From: Acidihalobacter_A sp037381185
GTDB lineage: Bacteria > Pseudomonadota > Gammaproteobacteria > DSM-5130 > Acidihalobacteraceae
Length of the DNA stretch: 64,000 nt
Assembly: GCF_037381185.1 (NCBI RefSeq)
Contig: NZ_JARRQY010000012.1
Span: 86,481 to 150,480, forward strand
Direction of reading: 5' to 3'
In this document: piece after piece, positions 9,563 through 17,770 of the stretch
Numbering within the stretch: the first letter of the stretch is position 1
How the letters are laid out: every line of letters starts with the position of its first letter
The notes under the pieces: model-generated
Told to the model about the DNA's origin: nothing
The model's input: only the letters and a program-made list of their open reading frames with translations
The model's database searches: none
Translations under genes and position numbers: made by a program

Positions 9563-9563
9563 G

Positions 9564-10823
9564 ATGAGCGACATGCCGCACGACCGCGACACCGCACAGC
9601 CGCCGCCGTCCACCTATCTGGTCGGCGGCGCGGTGCGCGACCGCCTGCTCGGCCTGCCCGTCACGGAACGCGACTGGGTCGTCGTCGGCAGCACGCCCGA
9701 GGAAATGCGCGCACGCGGCTTTCGCCCCGTCGGCAAGGACTTCCCCGTGTTCCTGCACCCGCAGACCAACGAGGAATACGCGCTCGCCCGCACCGAGCGC
9801 AAAACCGCGCCCGGCTACCACGGCTTCGCCTTCCACACCGCGCCCGACGTAAGCCTCGAAGACGACCTGCGCCGCCGCGACCTAACCGTCAACGCCATGG
9901 CCGAAGCCGCCGACGGCACGCTCATCGACCCTTACGGCGGGCAAGCCGACCTTGATCAACGCCTACTTCGCCACGTCTCCCCCTCGTTCGCCGAGGACCC
10001 GGTACGCATCCTGCGCGTGGCGCGCTTCGCCGCACGCCTGACGCCGCTCGGCTTCCGCGTCGCCGACGAGACCCTGACGCTGATGCGCAACATGGTCGAG
10101 GCGGGCGAAGTCGACGCGCTGGTTCCCGAGCGCGTATGGCAGGAACTGGTGCGGGCACTGGCCGGCCCCGCGCCGCGCACGTTCATCGAGACATTGCGCG
10201 CCTGCGGCGCGCTGGCCCGCCTGATTCCCGAACTCGACCGCCTGTGGGGCGTACCCCAGGTCGCCAAGTACCACCCGGAAATCGACACCGGCGACCACGT
10301 CATGCGCGTGCTCGACCAGGCCACCCGCCTCTCCCCGGAGCCCAGCATCCGTTTCGCCGCGCTGCTGCACGATCTCGGCAAGGGCACCACCCCGACCGAC
10401 CTGCTGCCCAGCCACCATGGGCACGAAGCACGCAGCGAGAAGCTCGTGCTCGAAGTCTGCGCGCGTTTCAAGGCACCCAACGAATTCCGCGACCTGGCGC
10501 GCCTGGTCGCGCGCGAACACGGCAACATCCATCGCGCGCTGGAGCTGCGCCCTGCCACCGTCCTCAAGCTGCTGGAGGGCACCGACGCCTTCCGCCGCCC
10601 GGAACGCTTCGCCGCCGCGCTGGTCGCCTGCACGGCCGATGCACGCGGACGCCTCGGCCACGAGGAAGACGCCTACCCGCAGGCTGAATACCTGCAACGC
10701 GCCCTGCAGTCGGCGCGCGAAGTGGAGGTGCAACCACTGCTTGAGCGCGGGTTGAAGGGCAAGGCGCTGGCGGAAGCGTTACGGCGCGAACGGGTAGGAG
10801 CGATTGCGAAGCTGAAGGGCTAG
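9564..10823 (+). CDS. cca: Multifunctional CCA tRNA nucleotidyltransferase
   Basis: The enzyme adds or repairs the 3' CCA end of tRNAs. The 419-residue protein has the class II poly(A)-polymerase-like head with GGAVRDRLLG at residues 21-30 and the ERDWVVVG strand just after. It also has an HD domain with HDLGKGTTP near residue 268, found in the longer gammaproteobacterial form that has phosphohydrolase activity. Length matches the roughly 410-residue family. The chosen ATG is two bases after the upstream stop; a second in-frame ATG nine bases on is possible. Confidence 0.92.
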   Translation: MSDMPHDRDTAQPPPSTYLVGGAVRDRLLGLPVTERDWVVVGSTPEEMRARGFRPVGKDFPVFLHPQTNEEYALARTERKTAPGYHGFAFHTAPDVSLEDDLRRRDLTVNAMAEAADGTLIDPYGGQADLDQRLLRHVSPSFAEDPVRILRVARFAARLTPLGFRVADETLTLMRNMVEAGEVDALVPERVWQELVRALAGPAPRTFIETLRACGALARLIPELDRLWGVPQVAKYHPEIDTGDHVMRVLDQATRLSPEPSIRFAALLHDLGKGTTPTDLLPSHHGHEARSEKLVLEVCARFKAPNEFRDLARLVAREHGNIHRALELRPATVLKLLEGTDAFRRPERFAAALVACTADARGRLGHEEDAYPQAEYLQRALQSAREVEVQPLLERGLKGKALAEALRRERVGAIAKLKG

Positions 10824-11173
10824 GCTGCCTATTACTCAGGCATCCGGATTTTGCCTGTACCTGGCTGGCCATTAATGCGCCTGCCTGCGGGACTTCAAGC
10901 GCTCGATTTCCGATCCAATGGCAAAAACCGCTAGCGGCCGGCGTGGAATGACGGATATCTGTTGAGCCACTCTTCCGCTGTCGCCCCCAAGCCGCCACTC
11001 GCGAGAATAATTTGCAATGTCCCTTGTCGGGGTAGAACCCGGCGCCCTGCGGTTGGGAAAGGCTCGATGAAACCGCATGCCTCGAACACGTTACCAGGTG
11101 GGATGCAGGCGACCGTCTAGTAGATGTGCCGGTGGAACCGCTGTAGATCCCAATCTCACCTGCCCGCCTCAAA
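10824..11173. other. Intergenic region without a recognised gene
   Basis: Between cca and the inverted-repeat region are about 350 bases with no convincing coding signal. The one compact frame here (10872-11078, minus strand, 68 residues) resembles nothing I recognise. Composition is mixed and becomes A/T-rich from about 11165, marking the edge of the accessory segment. Confidence 0.4.
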
Positions 11174-11250
11174 TTATACTCACAAAAATGAAAATTTGAG
11201 TATAAACGCTCAAGTGCAGCTATACTCACGAATTCGCAAACGTGAGTATA
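11174..11250. promoter_or_regulatory. Paired inverted repeats, likely operator/promoter of the nucleotidyltransferase gene
   Basis: Two copies of the same inverted repeat lie in tandem. The first has arms ttatactca (11174-11182) and tgagtataa (11197-11205). The second has arms tatactcac (11221-11229) and gtgagtata (11242-11250). All arms are perfect 9-mers, the half-sites are shared between copies, and first-arm starts are 47 bp apart. The second copy ends three bases before the ATG at 11254. The half-sites contain TATA-like -10 sequences, so a protein binding here could block transcription and start-site access. Confidence 0.6.
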
Positions 11251-11253
11251 AAG

Positions 11254-12291
11254 ATGATCGAACGACAATCATTCCGCAACCAAACGCTTTACGCCGATCT
11301 CCTGCAGGAAGCCGTTGCCGACACCTTGCCGGCTGGCGTCGGAATGAGCTTCACGCATAAGACGATCAATGATCGCAGGTATTGGTATCTCAGCGTTGCA
11401 ATCGGCAAGCGCAGAATCCAGACGTATCTTGGTCCGGACAGCGATGAATTGCAGGAACAGATCAAGCTACACCGGGAGAAATGGTCTCAAGCAGAGAAAC
11501 CTCTGCGAGCAAGAGCACTTCTCGTAGCACATCTGATCAAGTCGGGCGCCACACCAACGCCGCCAGGCGTTACGTCGATCCTCTCGTTGCTCGCGGACGG
11601 AGGAGTCTTCCTCGCCGGTGGCGTCGTAATCGGATCCATTGCATTCGCGGCATATGCGAACATGCTTGGAGTGCAATGGACCCACGGTTCCATGCAAACC
11701 CAGGATATCGACACAGCTACGGATCATGTAGCCGTTGCGGTACAACCTGATGGCATCCTCCTGGAGGAAGTGTTAGCCAAATCAGATTTGAAATTCACCC
11801 CGATTCCAGCGCTAACGCCAGAGGCTCCCAACACCGGTTTTTCAAGCGGACCCGGCGGGATCCACGTGGACGTGCTGACTCCGATGCGAGGTAAAGAATC
11901 TAGCCGCCCTATTTTTTTAAAGCGATTAGGAGTCCATGCAGAACCCCTGCGCTTCCTCGACTATCTTCTTGAGGACAATCAGCAGTGCGTGCTCTTGGCA
12001 AGATCAGGCATCCTGGTGCATGTTCCCAGTCCCGCTAGATATGCCTTACACAAACTTGTGGTAGCCGAACGGCGCCCGACAACATGGGCCACCAAAGCAC
12101 GCAAGGATATTGATCAAGCCGCACAGATTATCCAGGTGTTGGCCGAGGATAGGCCAGGGGACCTGATCTCGGCACTTGAGGCGGCAAAAAATTATCATAA
12201 GAAGTTCTACCAGACCCTCGAAAAGGGAATGGAGCGGCTTCCCAGCCTTCAGAACATTTCGCTATCAGAGCTTATGGAATTGGTGAGTTAG
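11254..12291 (+). CDS. GSU2403-family nucleotidyltransferase-fold protein
   Basis: This 345-residue protein resembles the GSU2403 family of nucleotidyltransferase-fold proteins, which are related to the toxin half of AbiE-like systems. The fold signature is visible as G-S (residues 127-128 in VIGSIAF) followed by DID (151-153), the usual metal-binding acidic pair; the C-terminal part is helical. Cellular substrate is unknown. The ATG at 11254 is preferred to an in-frame GTG at 11242 because the GTG is part of the inverted repeat; neither has a good Shine-Dalgarno sequence, so the mRNA may be leaderless. No partner antitoxin is next to it. Its stop codon directly abuts the second small mobile element. 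Codon use is less G/C-rich than in cca, suggesting transfer. Confidence 0.7.
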   Translation: MIERQSFRNQTLYADLLQEAVADTLPAGVGMSFTHKTINDRRYWYLSVAIGKRRIQTYLGPDSDELQEQIKLHREKWSQAEKPLRARALLVAHLIKSGATPTPPGVTSILSLLADGGVFLAGGVVIGSIAFAAYANMLGVQWTHGSMQTQDIDTATDHVAVAVQPDGILLEEVLAKSDLKFTPIPALTPEAPNTGFSSGPGGIHVDVLTPMRGKESSRPIFLKRLGVHAEPLRFLDYLLEDNQQCVLLARSGILVHVPSPARYALHKLVVAERRPTTWATKARKDIDQAAQIIQVLAEDRPGDLISALEAAKNYHKKFYQTLEKGMERLPSLQNISLSELMELVS

Positions 12292-12493
12292 CAGGCTGTT
12301 GTTGTCGCTCAGGCGAGTGCGAGAGAAGGAAGAATCGGTCGAAAAATCCTTCCGGAAAGTATTTTCGCGGTAGCCGCGCAGCGGGCAGGCATAAGGACGT
12401 GCCTGCCAAAAAGCGCAGTTTACAGAGTGCAAATGAGCACAAGAGCCCGATTCTGACGCGCTATCGCGCCGCATGAGCGACAACAACAGCCTG
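12292..12493. mobile_element. MITE-like element, full-length copy with 20-bp terminal inverted repeats
   Basis: The ends are 20-bp perfect inverted repeats: caggctgttgttgtcgctca at 12292-12311, and its complement at 12474-12493. The 202-bp interior has no gene but contains smaller palindromes such as ggcaggca/tgcctgcc. A shorter, inverted relative lies at 6121-6272. It begins on the base after the nucleotidyltransferase stop codon. No clear target duplication was identified. Confidence 0.75.
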
Positions 12494-12587
12494 TTGAACG
12501 ACATGGCGGCGATGTTGTTGTGAAATACCTATCAGGACTCTTCCTGATGTGGCTGACGGGGCGTCTGGCCCCGGACTTCAAGATGAT

Positions 12588-13961
12588 TCAGCGCTCTTCT
12601 GGCGACTTTGGGAGTTGCTTCGATGGAAAAGCGAAGAGCCACAGATAAAGAGCGGAGCCGACGAAAGACAAAATGAGCCACGACGCATGCCGCAAAGAAA
12701 GGCTCGACGAGTATCCGCTAATCAAGAATGTGCCGAAAATCGCGACGCCAAGCGCGGCCCCGACTTGCCGACTCGCATTCTGGATACTGGCGGTGACCCC
12801 GGTCTGCCGGGGCTCTACGCTGCTCATCAGCACGACGGTTGTCGCAGGGGTGATCGCGCCGGCAGCCAAGCCGATCACGGGAAAGGCCACAGCGAGGCTG
12901 AAATAGTCAGTCCCGGCTCCTAATCCCTGTATGTAGAAGAAGCCGGCGCCGTAAAGAAGAAGACAGAACAGCACCGTGTTCCGCTCGCCAAGCCACGCGA
13001 TGGTTCGGCTTGCCATAAGGCTGCCGACACCTACAGCGATTGTTAGAGGGAGCAAGGCGAAGCCGGTTTCCAACGGCGAATAGTCGAAGGAGCGCTGCAG
13101 TATCAAACTGAGCAGGAAAAAGAGACCGTAGAAAGTGAGCGCCGAAATGAATGTAACGTAGACACCCCCCAGAAAATGCCGCTTCACGAATAGTTGTGGA
13201 GGGAACATAGGGGTATGACGACTCTTTTCCACGAAGGGCAGCAGGATCCAAAACACAACCGCGGTCGTCAGGAGAGCCAGACTCCGCCATGAAACCCACC
13301 CAAAGGACGGGGCGTCTATGAGTAATACGATGGTAGATCCGACCGCCACGACAGTGATGATCAGCCCAATGAGATCGAAGGGTACGTGCGAGCTGATTTT
13401 GGCAGGCGAATCGATGCGTTGGATCAATACAAGCCCCGCCAGAATGAAGGGCAAATTGACGATGAAGACACTCCTCCAGCCGAAATAGTGGATTAACAAT
13501 CCTCCAAGAAGTGGCCCTGATGCCATGGCGATTCCGCCGAATCCCGCCCATAGACCGATCGCCCGGGATCGCTCTGCGGGTTCAGGGAAACCAAGCGAAA
13601 TCAGTGCGAGTGAATTGGGTACAAGAAGTGCGGCACCAACGCCTTGTATCGCACGAAACGCGATGAGAGCACTGATGGAGGGCGCCAGGCCGCACAGCAG
13701 AGAACCCAGACCGAAGAGCGTTAAACCAATGGAATAACTGCGGCGAGGACTGTATCGGTCACCGAGATACCCTCCAAACAGAAGCAGACTACCGAAGACC
13801 AGGGTATAGGCACTAATGATCCATTGGAGGCTGCCAATTTCGCTGGGGAATGCACGTGAAAGCGCTTCAAGCGCGACATTAACGATTGAGATATCGAGAA
13901 TGACGATCACATAACTGGGTAGTGTTGCGAGCAGGATTCCGGTTTGAGTCTTTTGCTTCAT
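12588..13961 (-). CDS. MFS multidrug exporter, DHA2 (EmrB/QacA-like, 14 membrane segments)
   Basis: A 457-residue major facilitator protein whose hydrophobic pattern suggests 14 membrane segments. The motif GGYLGDRYSPRR at about residues 63-74 corresponds to MFS motif A (loop 2-3), and LDISIVNVAL near 22-31 is typical of the first helix of DHA2 drug exporters. It should expel hydrophobic compounds in exchange for protons. No membrane-fusion partner (EmrA-like) is adjacent. Three bases separate its start from the upstream SnoaL-like frame, so they were probably co-transcribed. It sits between a small mobile element and IS remnants, which suggests acquisition. Confidence 0.85.
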   Translation of the reverse strand: MKQKTQTGILLATLPSYVIVILDISIVNVALEALSRAFPSEIGSLQWIISAYTLVFGSLLLFGGYLGDRYSPRRSYSIGLTLFGLGSLLCGLAPSISALIAFRAIQGVGAALLVPNSLALISLGFPEPAERSRAIGLWAGFGGIAMASGPLLGGLLIHYFGWRSVFIVNLPFILAGLVLIQRIDSPAKISSHVPFDLIGLIITVVAVGSTIVLLIDAPSFGWVSWRSLALLTTAVVFWILLPFVEKSRHTPMFPPQLFVKRHFLGGVYVTFISALTFYGLFFLLSLILQRSFDYSPLETGFALLPLTIAVGVGSLMASRTIAWLGERNTVLFCLLLYGAGFFYIQGLGAGTDYFSLAVAFPVIGLAAGAITPATTVVLMSSVEPRQTGVTASIQNASRQVGAALGVAIFGTFLISGYSSSLSLRHASWLILSFVGSALYLWLFAFPSKQLPKSPEER

Positions 13962-13964
13962 CGT

Positions 13965-14246
13965 CTAACTTCCAACCTTGCCGTTTGAAGCGATATAGAG
14001 GGCCTCGATTTCGGAAATGCGGGCCTCTAGTAAGTTCTCGGTTTCGCGCCAAGCCGGCAATTCCGCTGGCAGCCGCTTATGCCATGCGATGATTGCCCGG
14101 TAATTGTCACCGCCGGTAAAATTGCCCCCCTGGGCGAAGAATGATCGTATTGCCGAGCGTCCGCGCAATATTCCTGAATGGACCCCTGCGTTGGCAAACA
14201 GGACCAGCGGACTTTCCAAAACCGCGTCGTTGCTGTAAAGCGACAT
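13965..14246 (-). pseudogene. SnoaL-like (NTF2-fold) protein, 5' end unclear
   Basis: The 93 residues from the only usable ATG read like the middle and end of a SnoaL-like domain (YSNDAVLESPLV, then GRSAIRSFFAQGG). Family-like sequence continues upstream in the same frame (FRDWHDAVISRDLDRL) to about 14330, but there is no ATG, GTG or TTG start there before a stop codon. An ATG with a plausible position at about 14341 is in another frame. A frameshift that separated start and body would explain this; use of a rare start codon is the alternative. Function is unknown; it is paired with the MFS gene. Confidence 0.5.
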
Positions 14247-14564
14247 GAGCCTATCTAAATCGCGGGAAATGACCGCATCATGCCAATCGCGAAAAATTCG
14301 CTCGTTGTCGGATATCGCTGCTTTGCTGTACGTTCTTCCATCACTGTCTCCGGGTGTTAATCGTACCGACGGTTGTGTGAACTACTTGGAATTTTACGGG
14401 CGCCGAGATTACAGCCATTGCGGTGAGACTCTACCGATATCCTGGCGCTAGTAGTTCGTCTGTGAGACGAAATATGGCGACATGGCGATTCGAATTTTTT
14501 GGCTGAACCCAAGATGGGTTCTTGATGATCAGGCCGTGGCGATAGGTATGTGGATTCGTCCTAG
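14247..14564. other. Upstream region of the SnoaL/MFS pair up to the IS edge
   Basis: The first 80-90 bases are the apparent lost 5' coding part of the SnoaL-like gene. The remainder, to the IS5-type terminus at about 14565, shows no recognisable gene or repeat. Confidence 0.4.
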
Positions 14565-15018
14565 GGCCTGTTCACACGAGAGTATCGACGATGCGTGCGA
14601 AGTGGATGAAGAAGGTGAAAACGACGTCGAGCTTGTCGAACCGCGAGAAAATGCGTCGGAAGCCTTTGAGTCGTCGGAATAACCGCTCGACTTCTTTGCG
14701 TTTTTTGTAGAGCTCGAGATCGTATTCCCAGGGCGTGAGGCGATTTCGTTTGGGTGGCACCACGGGTTGCACACCAAGCTCAAGGGCGAGTTGGCAGGTC
14801 TCGTCGCCCTCATCGGCCCAGCCCATGATGACCGAGGCTTCTTCCCAGCTGCAGTGTTCCAGGCTTTTGAGCAGCTTTCTGTCTTCAGGTGCATCCCCAG
14901 CCTGTCCGGGCGATAGCCGAAACGCTACAGCTCGATCGGCTCCGGCGGCAACCAAGTGAATCTTGGTCGTCCATCCGGCTCGGGACTTGACGATAGATTT
15001 AGGACCGTGCCCTGGGTG
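14565..15018 (-). mobile_element. IS5-family (IS427-type) transposase remnant, C-terminal part
   Basis: The minus strand reads as the C-terminal half of an IS5-family transposase: KSRAGWTTKIHLVAAG, RLSPGQAGDAPE, IMGWADEGDE and the end KKRKEVERLFRRLKGFRRIFSRFDKLD, which carries the ERLFRRLK catalytic-region motif. The outer end ggcctgttcacac at 14565 resembles IS427-group termini and follows ctag. The N-terminal half is missing; at about 15018 the reading switches to a different transposase. The element is dead. Confidence 0.75.
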
Positions 15019-15815
15019 GTCACCTCATGGGCGACGATCAGGTGGTGTTGGGTATCGCCCCCCGTCTGGACGTTGTAACCGACGATCCCTGTACCACGAC
15101 TCTTCATCTAGCAGGCATCGGGATCGGCCTGCGAGAGCTGGCCATAGGGGCTTTCATTAAGTTCGGTCTCGATGGCCTGCAACTGTTTCATCTGTGACTT
15201 GAGCGCCGAGATCGTGTCCTGAAGGCGACTGGACTGCGCTTTGGCAACCTCATCTTACTGACGGTCGGCCGTGCCCAGATCCACCAGTAGCGCTGGATGC
15301 TCCGCTCGATCGCTTCCATCCGGCGCTTGAGCTTGACCCGGGTGAAGTTCTTATCCCCGTTGTTCACTAGCCTTGAACTTGCTCCCACCAATGGCCACCA
15401 GGGCCTCGGAGAAAAAACCCAGCTGTCGGCACAGGTACACGAACTGACGGCAGACGTTGCCGATGGCCTGCCCATGCTCCTGGCGGAACCGGGCAATGGT
15501 CTTGTGATCGGGCATCAGACAGCCCGTCAGCCACATCAGCTCGACGTTACGCTGTGCCTCACGCTCAAGACGACGCGAGGATTGCACCCGATTGAGATAC
15601 CCATAGATGTAAAGCTTGAGAGGAACGGCCAGATGATAGACCGGGCGCCCCGTCACGGCTGGATCAACGCCGGCAAAGCCCAGAGCACCCAGATCCAGTT
15701 CATCAACGAACACATCGACCACGCGAACCGGCTTGGCATCGGTCACGTAATCGTCCAGAGTCTCTGGAAACAACACGCTTTGCGTACGGCTCTGCCCCTC
15801 AATGAATCGCTTCAT
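15019..15815 (-). pseudogene. IS1182-family transposase, broken by frameshift and stop codons
   Basis: From the ATG at 15815 the frame gives the N-terminal domain of an IS1182-family transposase (SRTQSVLFPETLDDYV, then CLMPDHKTIARFRQEH). It ends prematurely at about 15351. Family-like sequence continues in another frame (NFTRVKLKRRMEAIERSI), then after a TAG at about 15108 as SRGTGIVGYNVQTG and HHLIVAHEVT, where the IS5 fragment cuts it off. At least one frameshift, one nonsense codon and a 3' truncation are visible, so it is inactive. Confidence 0.8.
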
Positions 15816-15952
15816 GATGCCGCTGCGTATTGGCTTAATAATTAGATCAACCAGGGGCTACTTGGTTCGCGTTTTGACACAGCCTCGGCCGTCTCCGGCC
15901 ACCTGATCCGCAATTCCTGGGCAAAAGGCAAGATCAGGCCTCGTGATTCGTG

Positions 15953-16070
15953 CGTGTGGTTTCTGTTGGCTCTGCGCTGGATTCTGTTCCCATTGTTGGC
16001 GTCAACGCTGGTTTCGGGCGCGAACCAGCGTTTCCAGTTTCCATCCTACTTGGATGACGCGCCCGAAACA
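15953..16070. repeat. Palindromic repeat, copy 2 (left-end module only)
   Basis: The stretch matches 23293-23408 and the start of the window. It ends in a 12-bp inverted repeat, gtttcgggcgcg at 16011-16022 and cgcgcccgaaac at 16058-16069. No right-hand module follows. It lies directly upstream of the apparently N-terminally shortened ABC permease, so the insertion or recombination that brought it may have removed the gene's start. The surrounding 15816-16204 has no gene. Confidence 0.7.
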
Positions 16071-16204
16071 GGGCACCACAGCCCCCAACGTCCAAACGAA
16101 TGCTCAACCGACGCAATGCCCCCCCTGAAACTTCCCACGCTTGCCCCTGTCATAACAGCGCGCTTATAACGTGCCCTGCTTCCCAGCAACGAGCTGCTCC
16201 GCCC

Positions 16205-17758
16205 ATGGCACAACTGCCCACGCTGTCCGTACGCCTGCTGCGCATGGCCGCAGCACTGGTTCTGTCGCTGCTGTTCACGCTGCTCTATGCCACGCTCGCA
16301 GCCAAGAACCGCTACGCCGAGCGCATCCTCATTCCGATGCTGGACGTACTGCAGTCAGTACCGATCCTGGGCTACCTATCGATCACCGTGGCCGGTTTCG
16401 TGGCGCTATTCCCCGGCAGTCTGTGGGGCGTGCAGATGGCCGTGATCTTCGCGGTGTTCACTTCGCAGGCCTGGAACATGACCTTCAGCCTGTACCAGTC
16501 GCTGAAGACGGTACCGCGCGATCTGTCGGAAGCGGCGGCCACCTACCAACTTCCGGCCTGGCAGCGCTTCTGGCGCCTGGAGCTGCCCTTCGCCATGCCC
16601 GGACTGGTCTGGAACGCCATGATGTCGGTCTCCGGCGGCTGGTTCTTCGTGGTCGCGGCCGAAGCCATCACCGTGGGCGGGCATCAAGTGATGGTGCCGG
16701 GGGTGGGTTCCTACATCGCGCTGGCGATCCAGGAACGCAATCTGGGCGCCATCGGCTGGGCCATCCTGACCATGTTGCTGGTCATTCTGCTGTACGACGC
16801 ACTGCTGTTCCGTCCAGTGATCGCCTGGGCCGACAAGTTCAAGTTCGATACCGCCTCGGCCGAGCCCGCCCCTGAATCCCGCGTGCTCGATTTTCTGCAG
16901 CGCACCCGCCTGCTGCGCCGAGCGGCCGTGGTGCCGAGTCTGCTGTGGCAGCTCAGTCTGCGGTTTTCCACCCGTCCGGCGCCGCCGCAAGGCAAAGCGG
17001 AAGGAAACTTGAACCGTGGCCTGGAGCTTGCGTTTAACCTTCTGCTAGGGCTGCTGGTCGCGGCCGTGATCGGCGCGGTATGGTTCATCGTCCCGCGCGA
17101 CTTCGGCTGGACCGAGGTCGGCCACGTAGTCCTGCTCGGACTGGCGACCGCGGCCAGGGTATTCGTTCTGGTCATCCTCGCGAGCCTCGTATGGGTGCCG
17201 GTGGGCATCTGGATCGGCTTGCGGCCGAAGCTCGCCCGCCGCGTGCAGCCGCTGGCGCAGTTCCTCGCCGCCTTTCCGGCCAACCTGCTGTTTCCGCTGG
17301 TGGTGGTGTTTATCGTTCATTTCCATCTGAACGTGAACGTGTGGACCAGCCCGCTGATGATCCTCGGCAGCCAGTGGTACATCCTGTTCAACGTCATCGG
17401 CGGTGCCGCGGCACTGCCTGGCGAACTCAAGGAAGCCTCGCGCAACCTCGGGCTGCGCGGCTGGCTGCGTTTTCGCCGCCTGTTGCTGCCGGGGGTTTTC
17501 CAGTCCTACGTGACCGGCGCGCTCACCGCCTCGGGCGGCGCCTGGAACGCCAGCATCGTCGCGGAGGTGGTGAGCTGGGGCAGCCACACGCTGGTCGCCA
17601 CCGGCCTCGGCGCCTACATCGCTCAGGCCACCGCCGCCGGCGACATGCACAAGGTCGCGCTGGGCACCGGCGTGATGGCGCTTTTCGTCATCGCTCTCAA
17701 CCGCTTCGTCTGGCACCGGCTGTACCGCTTCGCCGAGACCCACTGGCGCCTCGACTGA
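16205..17758 (+). CDS. Double-domain NitT/TauT-type ABC transporter permease, probably 5'-truncated
   Basis: Two BinPDT-type permease halves are fused in one chain. EAA-like loops are seen in each: LSEAAATYQLPAWQRFWRLELP in the first half and LKEASRNLGLRGWLRFRRLLLP in the second (quoted in part here by their ends). The protein should form the membrane channel with the following ATPase. From the ATG at 16205 it has 517 residues. Family members I know begin with roughly 50-60 more residues, including a first membrane helix; here the upstream sequence is repeat-derived and the 35 residues between an ATG at 16100 and 16205 look non-coding. No substrate-binding protein is adjacent, so the substrate (nitrate, sulfonate, bicarbonate or other) is unknown. 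Confidence 0.8.
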   Translation: MAQLPTLSVRLLRMAAALVLSLLFTLLYATLAAKNRYAERILIPMLDVLQSVPILGYLSITVAGFVALFPGSLWGVQMAVIFAVFTSQAWNMTFSLYQSLKTVPRDLSEAAATYQLPAWQRFWRLELPFAMPGLVWNAMMSVSGGWFFVVAAEAITVGGHQVMVPGVGSYIALAIQERNLGAIGWAILTMLLVILLYDALLFRPVIAWADKFKFDTASAEPAPESRVLDFLQRTRLLRRAAVVPSLLWQLSLRFSTRPAPPQGKAEGNLNRGLELAFNLLLGLLVAAVIGAVWFIVPRDFGWTEVGHVVLLGLATAARVFVLVILASLVWVPVGIWIGLRPKLARRVQPLAQFLAAFPANLLFPLVVVFIVHFHLNVNVWTSPLMILGSQWYILFNVIGGAAALPGELKEASRNLGLRGWLRFRRLLLPGVFQSYVTGALTASGGAWNASIVAEVVSWGSHTLVATGLGAYIAQATAAGDMHKVALGTGVMALFVIALNRFVWHRLYRFAETHWRLD

Positions 17759-17770
17759 ACCACAGCGACA

